A DNA stretch of 64,000 bases, from NCBI RefSeq assembly GCF_000002995.4, contig NW_025062285.1:434001-498000 (forward strand), in the 5' to 3' direction. Every line of letters starts with the position of its first letter. Positions within the stretch are counted from its first letter, which is position 1. This DNA is from Brugia malayi. Its lineage: Eukaryota > Nematoda > Chromadorea > Rhabditida > Onchocercidae. A program made the position numbers and the translations under genes. Positions 1-12,540 of the stretch are shown here, in pieces. The notes under the pieces are model-generated. The model was not told where the DNA came from. It ran no database searches and saw only the letters and a program-made list of their open reading frames with translations.

Positions 1-337
1 TTTTTTTAAAAAATTTTTTAATTTTTTTATAATTTCTTTAAAATAACTATGTGCATTCACTTCAGATTTATTAATTACTTTTCCATCAGAAATGTAATAA
101 AAGACTAACACTAATAAATTATAGCAAATTTCCAAAAAAAAAACTGAATCGCATCCTTCCACTATCTTTCATTGTCCACTACCTCCCATAAAGGAAGGAC
201 AATGTCCGAAAATGCTTCCCTGCGGTCATTATTAGTGTATATACAATCCCTAACAAAAGTGTTCCGTGTTTGAGTGACCACAGGTCACACTCTCTCATCA
301 ATGGTAAACATACATTTGGATTGCTTCAAGACAATAC

Positions 338-418
338 ATACATACATAGATACACACACACACACACACACACATACATATACATACATACATACACACA
401 TACACATACATACATACA
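338..418. repeat. CA/CATA compound microsatellite
   Basis: A run of mixed CATA and CA units with one pure CA core of about ten copies. It is a simple sequence repeat with no coding role. Confidence 0.9.
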
Positions 419-3400
419 GCAATTGTTGCTAATATAAAAAATTGATTTTAATGCTAAATGAAATTTGAGATTTTGAACAAAAAAAAAATTAGAAATTAAA
501 ATAGTCTATTTCACATTAAAGAAATCGAAATTGCCGCACGATATGATCGATCAGTGCTGCTTAGCTAACATTTATTTCATAAAAAGCAAATATCTACGCC
601 CTATAAAGTTTACTTTGACATATTTCGGGAACTGAAATCGGAATTTCGAAAATTTTCAAACAGTTTCCGAAATGCTTAATCCAGTACTGTCGAAGAAAGC
701 CTTTTTCTAATACAAAATTAAAAACTGAAAATATTGAGCAGTGAACTCATTTTAATAAAACTACGATAGATTTAATTTTCATTTTAGAGTTCCTACGTCA
801 AATCAATGAAAGAAATTACTTTCAAAAAAAAAAAAAAAAAAATGAATTATATTTTCACATGTGTTCTCCATTTGCTTTTTTGTATTTTGTAAATCACAAC
901 AGAAAAGAAAAAACACTCCAATTACTCTTTTTTTTAAACCCATAAAACTTATGGTTGGGAATTCGGAAATTCTCACTACATAAATTCAGTTTTCCCATAT
1001 TTTCTCTGAGCAACCAGAATTCACCGTAAATGAATTTCAGGTCAGTCAACAAATATTTCCTGAAATATGTAGGTAAAAAGAATCAGTAATATCCAATTAA
1101 TCCAAAGCAAGCTATTATCTTTTGACTATTATGCAAAAAAGAATCGAACTTTGCTTATAAAATATTCAATTCTTTCATTGAAATCATACAAAAACCTTTT
1201 TCTTTTAATTCTGCTAAAACTTCAGAAAGCCATTTCAAACAGTAAAATTAATAATTGCATGCAGCACACATGCAAGCATATCTGGATGGATTGATGTAAA
1301 ATGACCGAATTAAGAATGAAAGGATAGATAGAATCGTTTTGGTTGATAAACAAATGCGCCCGTCGAAATGTGAGCAGCAACTTTTGTCACTAATTGGTGA
1401 TTTAAATGGAATAATCCTTTTAAAGAAAACTAAAAATTCATTCGACGATTCTTCTAATTTTGTAGGAATAATTGATTTGATTCCTGGATTTGATTTCTAA
1501 GACAAATTTGGAACTTTTTCTCAGCAAAATTTTTTGCGCCCATCTTTGAGGTCAATGAACTTCAATTCGTTTCAGTCGTAGTTTGAGCAACGGAAATGAA
1601 TAAAGCGGTTGAAATTAGGGAAAGAAAAGAAAGTTGACATGACGGAATAGATAAGAAGACGTAATGTATGTGGCAATTAAATGATAATCATTAACCAATG
1701 AATTGAATTAATTCATCTAATGGATCGATCGATCGGTCAATCGATAGATTAGCACAAAATCTGTTCCTTTCATGAAAATCTTTCTCGATGATTTATTATT
1801 GGCATCTGAATAACAAATTAAATTATCATTATAAATATTGATTTGAAGGAGTTAAAGTTGTGTTCAAATGATCAAAGAAGCATATGCTGTTTTATAGATT
1901 TGTCGAGAGTTTAATATTTAAAACGATCTTCTCACTCATACACATTTCTAATGATTGATCCATCTGTGTTGCTTCAAATCCATGAGATGAAACTAACATG
2001 AATAGTTTTATGAGAAGTGAGAAGATCAAGGATGAGTATGATAATGATAAGAGCATAAAAGATAACATTTTGAAGTTCAGAAATGGAACTAAACAAAAGA
2101 TCATAAGGTGTAGAGATAAATTTGATAGAATTACGGAAAAATTTACTGTTTAAAATTAGCAATTGAAGAAGATTTTATGTTGTTTACATAGGTATATCTT
2201 TTCAGTTCCATCGATTAGTGACAAAGAGTAAACGACATTTGAATTATTGATTAACAAATATTGAAATTCTTTCAGTCATTTAATTTTCTCAAATTTATAA
2301 ACAAAATTCTCCAATTTCTACTCTAAATGATTCCTTCTCATATCATTTCTCTCACTTCTAAGACAATTCAAATCATTGCTCACTTAATAGCAGAGAACAG
2401 TTTTGAGGAAAAATTGACAGATTGTTGAAACAGTTGTTCATTTTGCTCTCAGCACAATGCTACGACGTTACCGCCAAAACAGCAAATTGTAATGTAGATA
2501 GAAAGTTTTAAATTTGAAAGAACAATAGGCAGAAATGTTGAGACAATTACAAAATTACACGAAAAAAGTACTTTCATGGCACTCATTTCCTAACTTCTTG
2601 GGATTGCTTGCATTACTGCTTGATTCAATTTAACTTAACATTTCAATCAAGGAAGAGAAGAACAAGTCGACTCTTGACCTCTGACCATGTCGTCTGAATG
2701 CTTGTTGTTTTCATTGGTTCCTTATTTGACAAAAGGAATTATGGGAAGAGTTAAGGAAGAATTTCAGGTTCCCCGAAAATGTTTTCAATATTTAGAGGAA
2801 GAAAAAGTAAACTTGCCAGCATTGATAATTTGTCGCGGCCTCAAATTGAAGTAATCATTAGCAAAAAGCAAAATAGGTAGCATCAACAGATCAATAATAA
2901 CCACTTCTTGGCGCATTTTTCAATTTTTTTTTTATTAATTCACCTTGCATTGATATCAATTAAAATTCAACAATGAGTGCCATTTTTGTGTGTGACAGCA
3001 ATAATTCTCAGCGTGTCACAGCACCTGAATTAGTAGACAGCAAATCTGAAATAAGAATACATTGTGTGTCATTGAGAATGTCGTGTTTCACGTAAGCATC
3101 ACGTATAATACACTATTGGCTACTACTATCTGATGATCACTACTTAATTGTCACATGAAAAGTTAATGACGTGGTCAACACACTACAGTCTAAGGCTCTT
3201 ACTTCATTCATTTTAGCTCTGCAATAAAAATGCAAAAAAAATGATAATTACTGCTCCGTGAACAAAGTTAACTTAGTTAATCTAAAAATAAAAGTTAAGT
3301 TAGTAGAAGAATTCGACCATTATTTTTTTCATTGATTTTTTTTTTTTTTTTTTAATATACTAGAATCTGATGTGCAAGAAAAAATACTGTAGTAGATTAA

Positions 3401-6400
3401 ATGAGAGACATTTGATCAATAGAATTTCAGGAAATAAATAAATCTCATCAATCTTAGAGAAAAGCTTATGCTCAATTCAAGTGGTTCAGCTTGTGAATTT
3501 CGTGGATTAAAGAATGAAATCGAAATTTTACCATGAAAAAAGATCAAAATATAATAAGAAATGTTTTTAGGTTTGCGTTATTCTCGTCTTTCCTTTCTTT
3601 ATGAAACTAATCGATCGATCAATAATAATATGAGATTTCATGAAGAAATATATTTCCGATAAAGCAAAGATAAAAGTTTCAAGCATGAAATGAGTGAAAT
3701 CCGTTAGTTCCGCAGAAATTTCCCCCAGAGAATGATGTTTTAGCATGAGTCATCGGTCGTTAAGTGAGAGTCATTGAGGTAACTCACTAATTGGACAATT
3801 GCGCTGGTTTTTAATTCCTAAAATATCTCATCATCCACTTAGAGATGAAATGGACAAGAAATGTAATTCCTGCTTTGTCTACCGGAAAGAAGCAATACGG
3901 GAAATTTCTCAGTGTTGTTTGATTTAATACACGACAGTTATTCGCCCCACTAAACGTCCATCCGGAAATACTGCTCAGCGCTATGAAATGCGCACAAGAA
4001 TAGCTTCTGGATCCTGTTTTTCCCAAGTGTTACTGAAGTTGCATGTCACCGTGCAACTCCGCGGGAAATTGTTTAATGTGATAATCCGACGAGTAGTAAT
4101 TCCGAATGAACTGAATATCACTGAGCGAACTTTGGACCAGCATGAAAAGAATTCAATTGAACGACACTTACTAAACGGATTGTAATTTTGGACAATCAAA
4201 TGACACATTACCGGAAAAGACCAATAGCGCCAGATAATCTTATCATTCCGCAAATCTCTAAATGACATCCATTCATTATAGATTGGATGTAACATAGCAA
4301 ATAGACAACTGAGTAATGCTTCCAATGCATTATAAATTATCACTAATGCTTTCACACTCCTATCACTAGCACTATCGTCGAGGTTATCACTCCCTTATCA
4401 CTGTAATTGCTATCAGCAAGCACATCTTGTCTAGCTTAGATTTGATGCTTCAGTAGACTGTACATTTGTCAGCCAAATTTGAAATGAATATGAATTGGGA
4501 AGAAGAAAGAGGGACACGTGACTAAGTGACCAAAGACTTCAGAGAAACATCGCAGCTATCGTAAATGATGGGAGGGAGTGCACTGGTCATCCTCCGTTCA
4601 TAGGTCAGAACTGACCATCGGCCATTCTCCCTCCCTTCTAATGAGTAGCACATTCTTCTAATGAGTTGTTTTTTACACAGAGAGGAGGGGATGGCTAAAG
4701 GCAGTTATGGGAAGAGATAGTAGAGAGTTGGGATCACTGATAAGCTATGATATGATATGATAACAAGAAAAGATGATAGGTAGGTATTCTCGTTCCCTTC
4801 ACTCTCTTACTGTTCTTTAACGTCTTCTTATCATCGAAGTAAGCTTCACTGACCGCTTCACCCTCTGAACAGTTTTATCGATTTATTTCAATGTTTCTAA
4901 GTGTCACTGTTTCCTACGAAATTAGCCTACCCGAACCTGACAGATACCCAAAGACTAAAAACAGATGGACAGGACTGCTCTTAGTCTAACTTTCAGGTTG
5001 CAGGTCTAGTCGATATGTGACAACTGCACCATTTAGAAGATCCCACCAACTCTAAAAATGCTAAATTGGTGTGTCATTTGGCAGATTAGACTGATTTAAG
5101 GTTGAGAGTTATCACTGATTGTTATGTGGGGGAGTGATAGGACTCTCCTCGTTGTCATAGGCTTGTGTCTCATGAGGAGAGGACACTACCTGACAGTACT
5201 ATTTGTGGAGGACATTCTGGAGGCGAGAATACTTTGTCAATGAAATTTTTTTCGGGAATTAAAAATTATCCAAAATTTATGGCGAACAGATTTAAGTGTG
5301 CACAAAGAACGAAAAGCTGAATTACTGTGTTTAGTGATGCATACCCCTCCAACTTATCAGTGACAGCGGTGACACTGAATACAATCGTTCGTTAAGCAAA
5401 ATGTAGTGGTTGAATTGAAACGATTGAATGAAGCAAAACATCTGAATACTGTCACCAATGTGACATGCTGCGACCTACTCTTCACGCCAGCAAATGTCAC
5501 TTCGTACATCGGTGCAGCTAGCTGAGCTAAAGCATGTCACCAAAAAAGCTTTCAAGCATTGACTGGACAGTCATTCATTGCTTGCAGATCTGGCAAATCC
5601 GGAAATATGGCAATCACTGGTGTACTATGGTCCGGGAAACCATCCATAGTTAAAAGATCGCAGGAGCAACATTTTCAGCCAACAGTTACGACTCAGTAAC
5701 AGCAACCGGAAAATTGCATAATTCATGAAGGAAAGGAATGGTTATTCTCCGGTTGATTATTCTATTCCTTCATTTCTCTTTTTTCATCTTGTTTTGCTGC
5801 CGAAACATGACAGGTATAGAAGGGAAGGAGGAAGAGAAGAGGAAAAAAGAAGCAAAAAAGGGACAAACAGATAGGATGGATGATGGTAGCTCGGCGCAAA
5901 TTGACATTTTGAAGATGAAATGTGCGAGATGGAACAAACAACAAGATTCGAAAACGATCATGCATTATGATAAGCGAACAGCACCACCACCAGCGCACCG
6001 CACCGACACCGCCACCACACCATTTCACCGTCATCACCGTCGTCCTCAACGCTGTCATCCCATTACCAGCAATAGTAGCAGCAGGAGCACGCATCACATT
6101 GTCATTATCGTTTGAGAGGAAGCTGTCTTGCAAAGTAGATCCTTGTGGATGGTTTTGTCACCATGCAATGATAACAGTTTTACTTGTAAAGTTGATGATG
6201 AGTGCTTGCTCGTGAATTAAATGATAAGTTTGTTGATGAGTGAAGAGATGAAATAGAGAAAGAAAGGTGAGATGTTGGCTAAAAGATGTCATCTGAGAGG
6301 ACAGGTGTGATTAGTGCTAGGACTAAGTCTGCAGCATTGAGGTGGGGAAAACGAGGAGACTGAGGTAAGGTATCTCGATGAATCTGATATGACTTACAAG

Positions 6401-6836
6401 ACAGCAAACTGAAGTGATAAATGATAAGGAGATGATCGAATGATAGAACGATGCCTATTTTGCATACAACCAATAATTGCTATGTTAATTGCATGAAAAA
6501 TTATTATTATCAGTTGCAGGGAGAATGGAATGTTTAGTTTGACAGTAATTAATTAAATTTTTGAAAATTATTAGTTTACTTTCTAACCTTCTATCAAATT
6601 AGAAAATGTGACGCATCTCTGTCTTTGCTAGGCTGTTTGGACTCATCGAATTAGAACTGATCTACTCTTCCATTCATGAATTTGACCTGACCGATCATTC
6701 TGGTCGTTATCCCAAAATGTGGCATAGGTATAGGTGTTCTACATCATTCACTTGATATTAGCCAGCTCAGTGTTTCAGTTCATAAAAGGAAACTGAATAC
6801 TAAATCTACCTGTTCGTATTTCACAAAGGATTGTCC

Positions 6837-6882
6837 TAAGGTACCACAGGTAAGCATCTCATACCTTACCTGTGGTACCTTA
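6837..6882. repeat. Perfect 18-bp inverted repeat
   Basis: Arm 6837-6854 is the exact reverse complement of arm 6865-6882, with a 10-nt spacer. The arms contain GGTACC. It would fold as a long perfect hairpin if transcribed. No recognised transposon ends flank it. Confidence 0.9.
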
Positions 6883-7138
6883 AGCCTTTCTGTTATGCTA
6901 AGAAGAAAAGAAGACGATAACATTCGAGTGCAATGTTCAACAGTGACGAAATGGAATTGAAATTTCTAAAGCGTCGTCCTTCCGCAATTCTGTGACAAAA
7001 GCGCGCTGCATGCAACATGCGCAGCACAGATTTTGCAAGATATATTTCAAAGTTGATAGTATTTGACAAACTAAATTTGTGATTTTTCTCAGAATTTATT
7101 CGTAAAAATAAGATGAGGGATTGTTCTAAGCTAATTAT

Positions 7139-7175
7139 TTCAGACTTTTATCTTTGAAAAAGATAAAAGTCTGAA
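7139..7175. repeat. Perfect 17-bp inverted repeat
   Basis: Arm 7139-7155 pairs exactly with 7159-7175 across a 3-nt GAA loop. It lies about 260 bp from the 6837 hairpin and has an unrelated sequence. Confidence 0.85.
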
Positions 7176-10140
7176 CTTTTTCAAAGTTATCAGTTTGAAT
7201 CCATCACTCCTTCCTAATTCCCAACTTAAACTTAAGCTTTAAACTTTCCTTCAACAAAATTTTTTTAAGTTTCTTTTCATATGTTTGTTATCTTTTAAGT
7301 GAGAACCTTGGAGAACAGTCTTCGAGAAAGACTTGACAACACTCTTCCGAGTGTTGACTCTTCCTGTCCGGCGTAAATGTCAGGAATGTCCAAAATTTCA
7401 GATACCTGTAAATTTCTTCGACAGAACATCTAGTGAAAGAGTCATGATGGATGTATTAAAAAGAAGCATGCAGTGACAGTGACAGTGACATCGCCAAGTC
7501 ATTAAAATGTTTGTGGGAAATGATTTGAAGAAGTCGAAGAGTAGGAATGGAGACAGTACTCTAATAATGTTAAGTAATATTAATGATAAACAAATACGAC
7601 AAATGATAAATGGGAGTGGAAGGTGCTGGGAACTAGTTTTGGCGGAAGATTATTATCATTTGTTTGCTTGCTCTCTTTTCAAAGATCACACCTTTCCTTC
7701 GCTTCAATTCATCTTCACCTTAGGCTTTTTGTTTAGCTAAAGTTTAGATCAGAACAATTAATCAACATTTCCTATCTTAGATATTCAATCATATTAGCTG
7801 TTCAAATGAATTATTTACCGTTTATGTGAAATATTTTTCGAAATTTTTTCTTCATCTCATTTGTTGTACTTTATAAAATGTAAAATTTCAATCGTAAATT
7901 TCAACAGTTCTTTTATAATTTCTTCAAGTTTTGATAAGAAAGGCAACAATTTTCTAAATTTATCTTTTGAAACAAACTTAAAAAAAAACTTCAATATTAG
8001 AAAAATATTAGAAAGTTGGGCAACGTCTTTACAAAATAAATAGAAATGATTGCAAAATAAATCTAAAAGCATTGTCAAACGAATGATTCAATGTGACGAG
8101 TGATTCACTGCCCTGAAAAGTGGGAAGGAAATGACGGGTAGCTGAGAAGCGACCAATTCAAGTAATAATACTAGCACATAACTGATTACACTAATCATTT
8201 CAAGCCATCAATTAATTTAACTAACTTAATTAACTAATTAATTAATGTGAATACGAATTAATTAATATGAACTCTGACCATGTCTTTACCAAATAAGTTT
8301 CACTGAAATAAATTTGGCAAGGAAAGAATAAAGTATTGTGAGATATGAGAGAGTAGAAACTGAGATTTGAACTGATTGAGAACATTTGATAACTTTCACT
8401 ATCACATCACAAGTTAAATTAACCAAATTGAGCTGGATTTGTCGGAAGAATTATGCTTTAAGTTTACATGTGTTAATGATGTCGCCCGTGTCACCGATCT
8501 GTTGACAATCCAGAGACTCGTTCAAGGTTGACAGATCAAATCCAATCCATCTTGTTGTTTGAGTTGGTCGAATAGAATTCGTCTTCACAACTCTGACACC
8601 TTTTTAAATAAAATAAATCTTCCAAAACCACTTTTTTCCGTTAGCAAAACGCGGTCATCGAGAGTCGTCCATATTTGTGATGACATTCCAATAATGTCAT
8701 TAAAAATTTTTGAACCATAAATGTATTCATGCATACTACATTTACAACTTCCATTTTATTATAAAATTAGTAACACTTCACTGATTATATTGCCTGGAGA
8801 ACAGAGAACAGTGACATTTTAGGTGACATTTCACAGTTTTTTTTTTCGTTCGGAAACTTTGGAGTATTCGTTTCATGAACTGCAATTTAAGGAACACATT
8901 TTCAAAATAGCTTGAAGCAATGTGGAAATGACAAAGATAGTTTAAACTTGTCAGAGACAGAAATGACTGCTATTCACAACAGGTAAATTCTTCAGTTTAA
9001 TTTGAGTGGAGTAAAGAGGATTTGAAGAGGATCAATAAGTATAAGGAGTGATCGAGAAAATGAGTGATAATGAACAGTCGAGTTCTAATGGAAACTCATC
9101 TGTCTCTAACAAATTTCCCGCTTTTCGGCCCTTTCCGGGAAAATGGAACTGATCAATTTGTTTCTGATGACACTTTACAGAGTGACGTGACATCGACCTG
9201 TATTACATAACTCATTGATTCCAGTACACCAGCAGTATCTTCTTTTTCTCTTCTATCTAATAAAGGAGGAAAAGGAGAGAAAGTTCAAAAGTTACTGGAA
9301 ATGAAAAGCATTTGTCAGTTATGGTTAGCACCGGAAAGGAAAGAAAGAGAACCGGAAAAGATTGTCGGAAAATACATGAAGGAGATGAGATAAGAAGAGA
9401 GGTTGATAAAGTCAGGTAAATAGAAGAGAAAGAGGAAGATAAAATGAAATATATCAAAGAGAGAAAAGGAAATGGTAGTAAAATAAGCGATAATAAAATT
9501 TTCTCACATTTTTATTTTATAGGCGCTGAAAATGATGAAGTGCCGAGGACAGCACGAAATACTTCATCAAATGGGCACAGTTTTATTCTGGGTACACGTA
9601 TATATTTAAGAAAGAGTAGGTCCGTCATTTCACGTGACCTACTATGATCACGGGTGTACGTGATACGTCAGACTTCGTAGAAAAAGGAAAAGATATATGT
9701 GTGACCTAGTGAAATAAATGTAGAAATTTAAAGAAGTACTAGACAAATCTATGCGAACAGGCTAACATCGCTTGAATGGTTTGTTGACTTGAGGTGTTCG
9801 TTCTTAGAAACATCTGCTAAATATTTCATATTAATTATCATTTCGTAGACAGAGGAATCATCGATCAGTTGAAGGGATCATTTGTCGAAGAAGTAAACGA
9901 TCAAAATTAATGAATAACAGCTGAAAGCAATGAGAGTTGACTGATCACACAAATTTAGGGGAGAATTGTTAGATGAAATGGTGTTTAATATATCATAATG
10001 CAACAACTGTTCGATTCAAATGCACAAAGCCATGAGATGAAGCAAAGTGAAATGAGAAGAAAATACTTTCAAATGTTTTCAAATCAAAAATTTAAGTTCC
10101 TAAATTGCTCATATTTTACGATACGTCAATCGCACTTATC

Positions 10141-10222
10141 TGACTGTCTACAACTGAGTCCCGCAGAATAGGATCAAATCAATGATTAGTGATTGGTGGA
10201 TCAATGATTAGTGATTGGTGGA
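10141..10222. repeat. Dispersed repeat copy 1 with internal 22-bp tandem
   Basis: Positions 10141-10209 closely match 10639-10705, both containing the core GAGTCCCGCAGA followed by AGGATCAAATCAATGAT. In this copy the last part is tandemly doubled as an exact 22-bp unit (10179-10200 and 10201-10222) and runs into a CAGT-rich stretch. Confidence 0.85.
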
Positions 10223-10638
10223 TCAGTCAGTTAGTCAGTCAGTCATCGATCGTTTACTTAGTCAGTCTTTTTGCCGCCAACTACTTTTGCTTACACAATG
10301 GATGACAATATTTCTATATTTCCATCTGTCCCCATCCACTCGACTCCACCCAACCACCCACCCATCCACTATCCATCTATCCGATACGTACATAATTTGG
10401 TTATGTCAACATTGCTATCTATTCATGTCTTTTCGAGCAGTAGATGACAAGCAAATTTGCAATTTGGACTGGGAAAAAGAAGGAAATTTTTGTCATCTTA
10501 GAATGATTACACATTAAAAATTTGGTCTGCCATCGAAATTAAATGTTAAAAGTAGAATTGGAAATTAATTCTATTTCAAATGGTAGATTTAATTTTTTGT
10601 TGGCTATTGGAAGGTTTCTTCTAACAAACATATGTCAC

Positions 10639-10705
10639 TGACTGGTCTACACCTGAGTCCCGCAGACTAGGATCAAATCAATGATTGGTGATTGGTGGAT
10701 CAATG
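10639..10705. repeat. Dispersed repeat copy 2
   Basis: Second copy of the element at 10141, about 500 bp away in the same orientation, with only a few differences over about 67 bp. No open frame is shared by the two copies. Confidence 0.85.
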
Positions 10706-11430
10706 ATCCAACAGCTGAGAATATTAAATAATGAGAGTATTACTATAATACTACCAATGAATGACATCACCACGACAATCCAAATGCAAGGGTAGCATTT
10801 GGTAGGATAAGTAAAAGAACCTGAAGTATCTACGGTATCTCTCAGAGTTTGAATCTACCTTTCGGGACTAGGATTTCTATCCGAACGGAAGTCTGAAATT
10901 TGATAACTATTCGTATATTAAATTTATCCGAGCCAACAATTTTTGGAATAAAAGTTTAAAAAAGTGATGAATGAAGAAGTAAACGAAATAGAAGAGAAAA
11001 TCGAACTATCACACTTACAATTAAAAAATTGAAACAATTAAATAAAAAAAAAAAAAAAGAAATTGCATAACCTGTTGAATACTTGTTAAGAATGTGGCAT
11101 GACATGTACTCCTGCACAACTCTAATTACACTATGACCTTTGACATAAGACAATCTCCACCTTTTCATTCCACACATCGTCGCTTCACTTCAGGACAGGC
11201 AATATGCTCAGAAGATAAGCTATGTTTTTTGGTGACGGTTTTATCCACTTCTGTCCACGCAATGAATAATGACTTTTGCGTAAGGCACAAGTCATTGAAA
11301 TGGAAATGACAATTCCATGAATGATTTATTAGTGATCGCTTCATGTTTCCTTGTAGTCGTTCGTCTCAAAACATCTGTTTGCTTTATAGGAACGATTATG
11401 CGCCATCTGATGGCTAATTTCTACTCGTAC

Positions 11431-11540
11431 CAGTCAGTGAGTCAGTCAGTCAGTCAGTCAATCAGTGAGTCAGTCAGTCAGTCAGTCAATCAGTGAGTCA
11501 GTCAGTCAGTCAATCAGTGAGTCAGTCAGTCAGTCAGTCA
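11431..11540. repeat. GTCA-family higher-order tandem repeat
   Basis: A GTCA tetranucleotide array in which GTGA and ATCA variants recur at regular spacing. This makes higher-order units of 28 bp (11437-11464), 28 bp (11465-11492), 24 bp (11493-11516) and a last partial unit. The pattern indicates that whole multi-unit blocks were duplicated. Confidence 0.9.
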
Positions 11541-12001
11541 TTCCATTAGTTAAGTATCACTGCATTGCACTGCACTATGACAATTATTTCAGGAATAAAT
11601 GAAATGACCTTCAAATGATCGACTAAAGCGTTTTTGTATTCAGTTGAATTTATAAAGATTAAGATTTTAAGTATATATGCCAGGTTGGAAAATTATTGAT
11701 TATAATTATTGATCTGAAATAAATGCATGACTTGGATAATATTTCAATTTAAGCGAGTAGATAAGCAAGCAGCATGCAACATGCAACATGCAGCATGCAT
11801 TCTTCTTTGGTCAGACAAGAAATAATACCTTCCATTAATTTATTTTGTAGCAATGACCATAGAGTATAGCAGAAGTGAGGAAACATTGCTGTAATCGTAA
11901 ATAGCATTACTTTTCATACGGAAACTGATAAATGAGCCAAGCTTCGACAAACTAAGACAGAGAGCAGAGCTATAGCTTTTCTCATAATAAATGAGTGAAA
12001 A

Positions 12002-12060
12002 AAGCCAAGCTGCTATAAATGAAGCCAAGCTGCTATAAATGAGGCCAAGCTGTCCATAAA
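12002..12060. repeat. 20-bp tandem repeat, about 2.5 copies
   Basis: Two exact 20-bp units at 12002-12021 and 12022-12041, containing CCAAGCTGCTATAAATG, followed by a diverged third copy. A related CCAAGCT word also lies near 11937. Confidence 0.85.
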
Positions 12061-12390
12061 TTATATGGATTTAAAAGAACTGTTGAAAGAGTTCTTTTTG
12101 ACTTCCACTTGGAGAGAAATGTACTGCGAGAAATATTATTGGCTTTAAATTTCAATGTTAAATTTAACTTGTCAATAAATTTGGAACAGACAAACTTAGG
12201 TATAGTTGAGCTTGGCAGAATTTTTGATAGTTTGTATTTTGACAATTAATATTTTTAATAAGAATTTTGGTAAGTTCAGCTCTGGAATAGTGACTGAACA
12301 ATAATTAGTAATAAATACAAATGAAAGAAAAACAATAAATAGGATGTAAAAATGTGTTATATTTCTGCTTGTAATGTTTTGCATCTATTA

Positions 12391-12540
12391 CGTAAGTCAC
12401 GAGATACTGTCATGCCACATTTTGCATTACACGTCAGTATCACGTAAGTCAGTGCTGGCAGTGAAGGTGCTTTGATGGTGGTTATGCAAGTATTCGGTTA
12501 TGTCACCATCAGGAAAAAACGTGACGTCAGACATCACGTA
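12391..12540. promoter_or_regulatory. Cluster of ACGT-core sites with a perfect CRE
   Basis: Within 150 bp there are five ACGT-core words, including TACGTAA, CACGTAAG, ATCACGTA and a full palindromic TGACGTCA at 12522-12529. TGACGTCA is the canonical CREB/ATF bZIP site. CATCACGTAT-type words also occur near 3095 and, in reverse, near 44570. A regulatory role is inferred from motif density only. Confidence 0.35.

Noticed and set aside
3981..4355. 124-codon minus-strand open frame with hydrophobic start
   Set aside because: No recognisable family, no matching exons on either side and an overlapping open frame on the plus strand. It could be a relic or chance in a locally GC-richer patch.
5738..6133. 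Overlapping open frames with His/Pro/Arg-rich or Cys-rich peptides
   Set aside because: Composition follows CCACCA/CACCG-rich simple sequence; open frames exist on both strands and no exon structure supports either.
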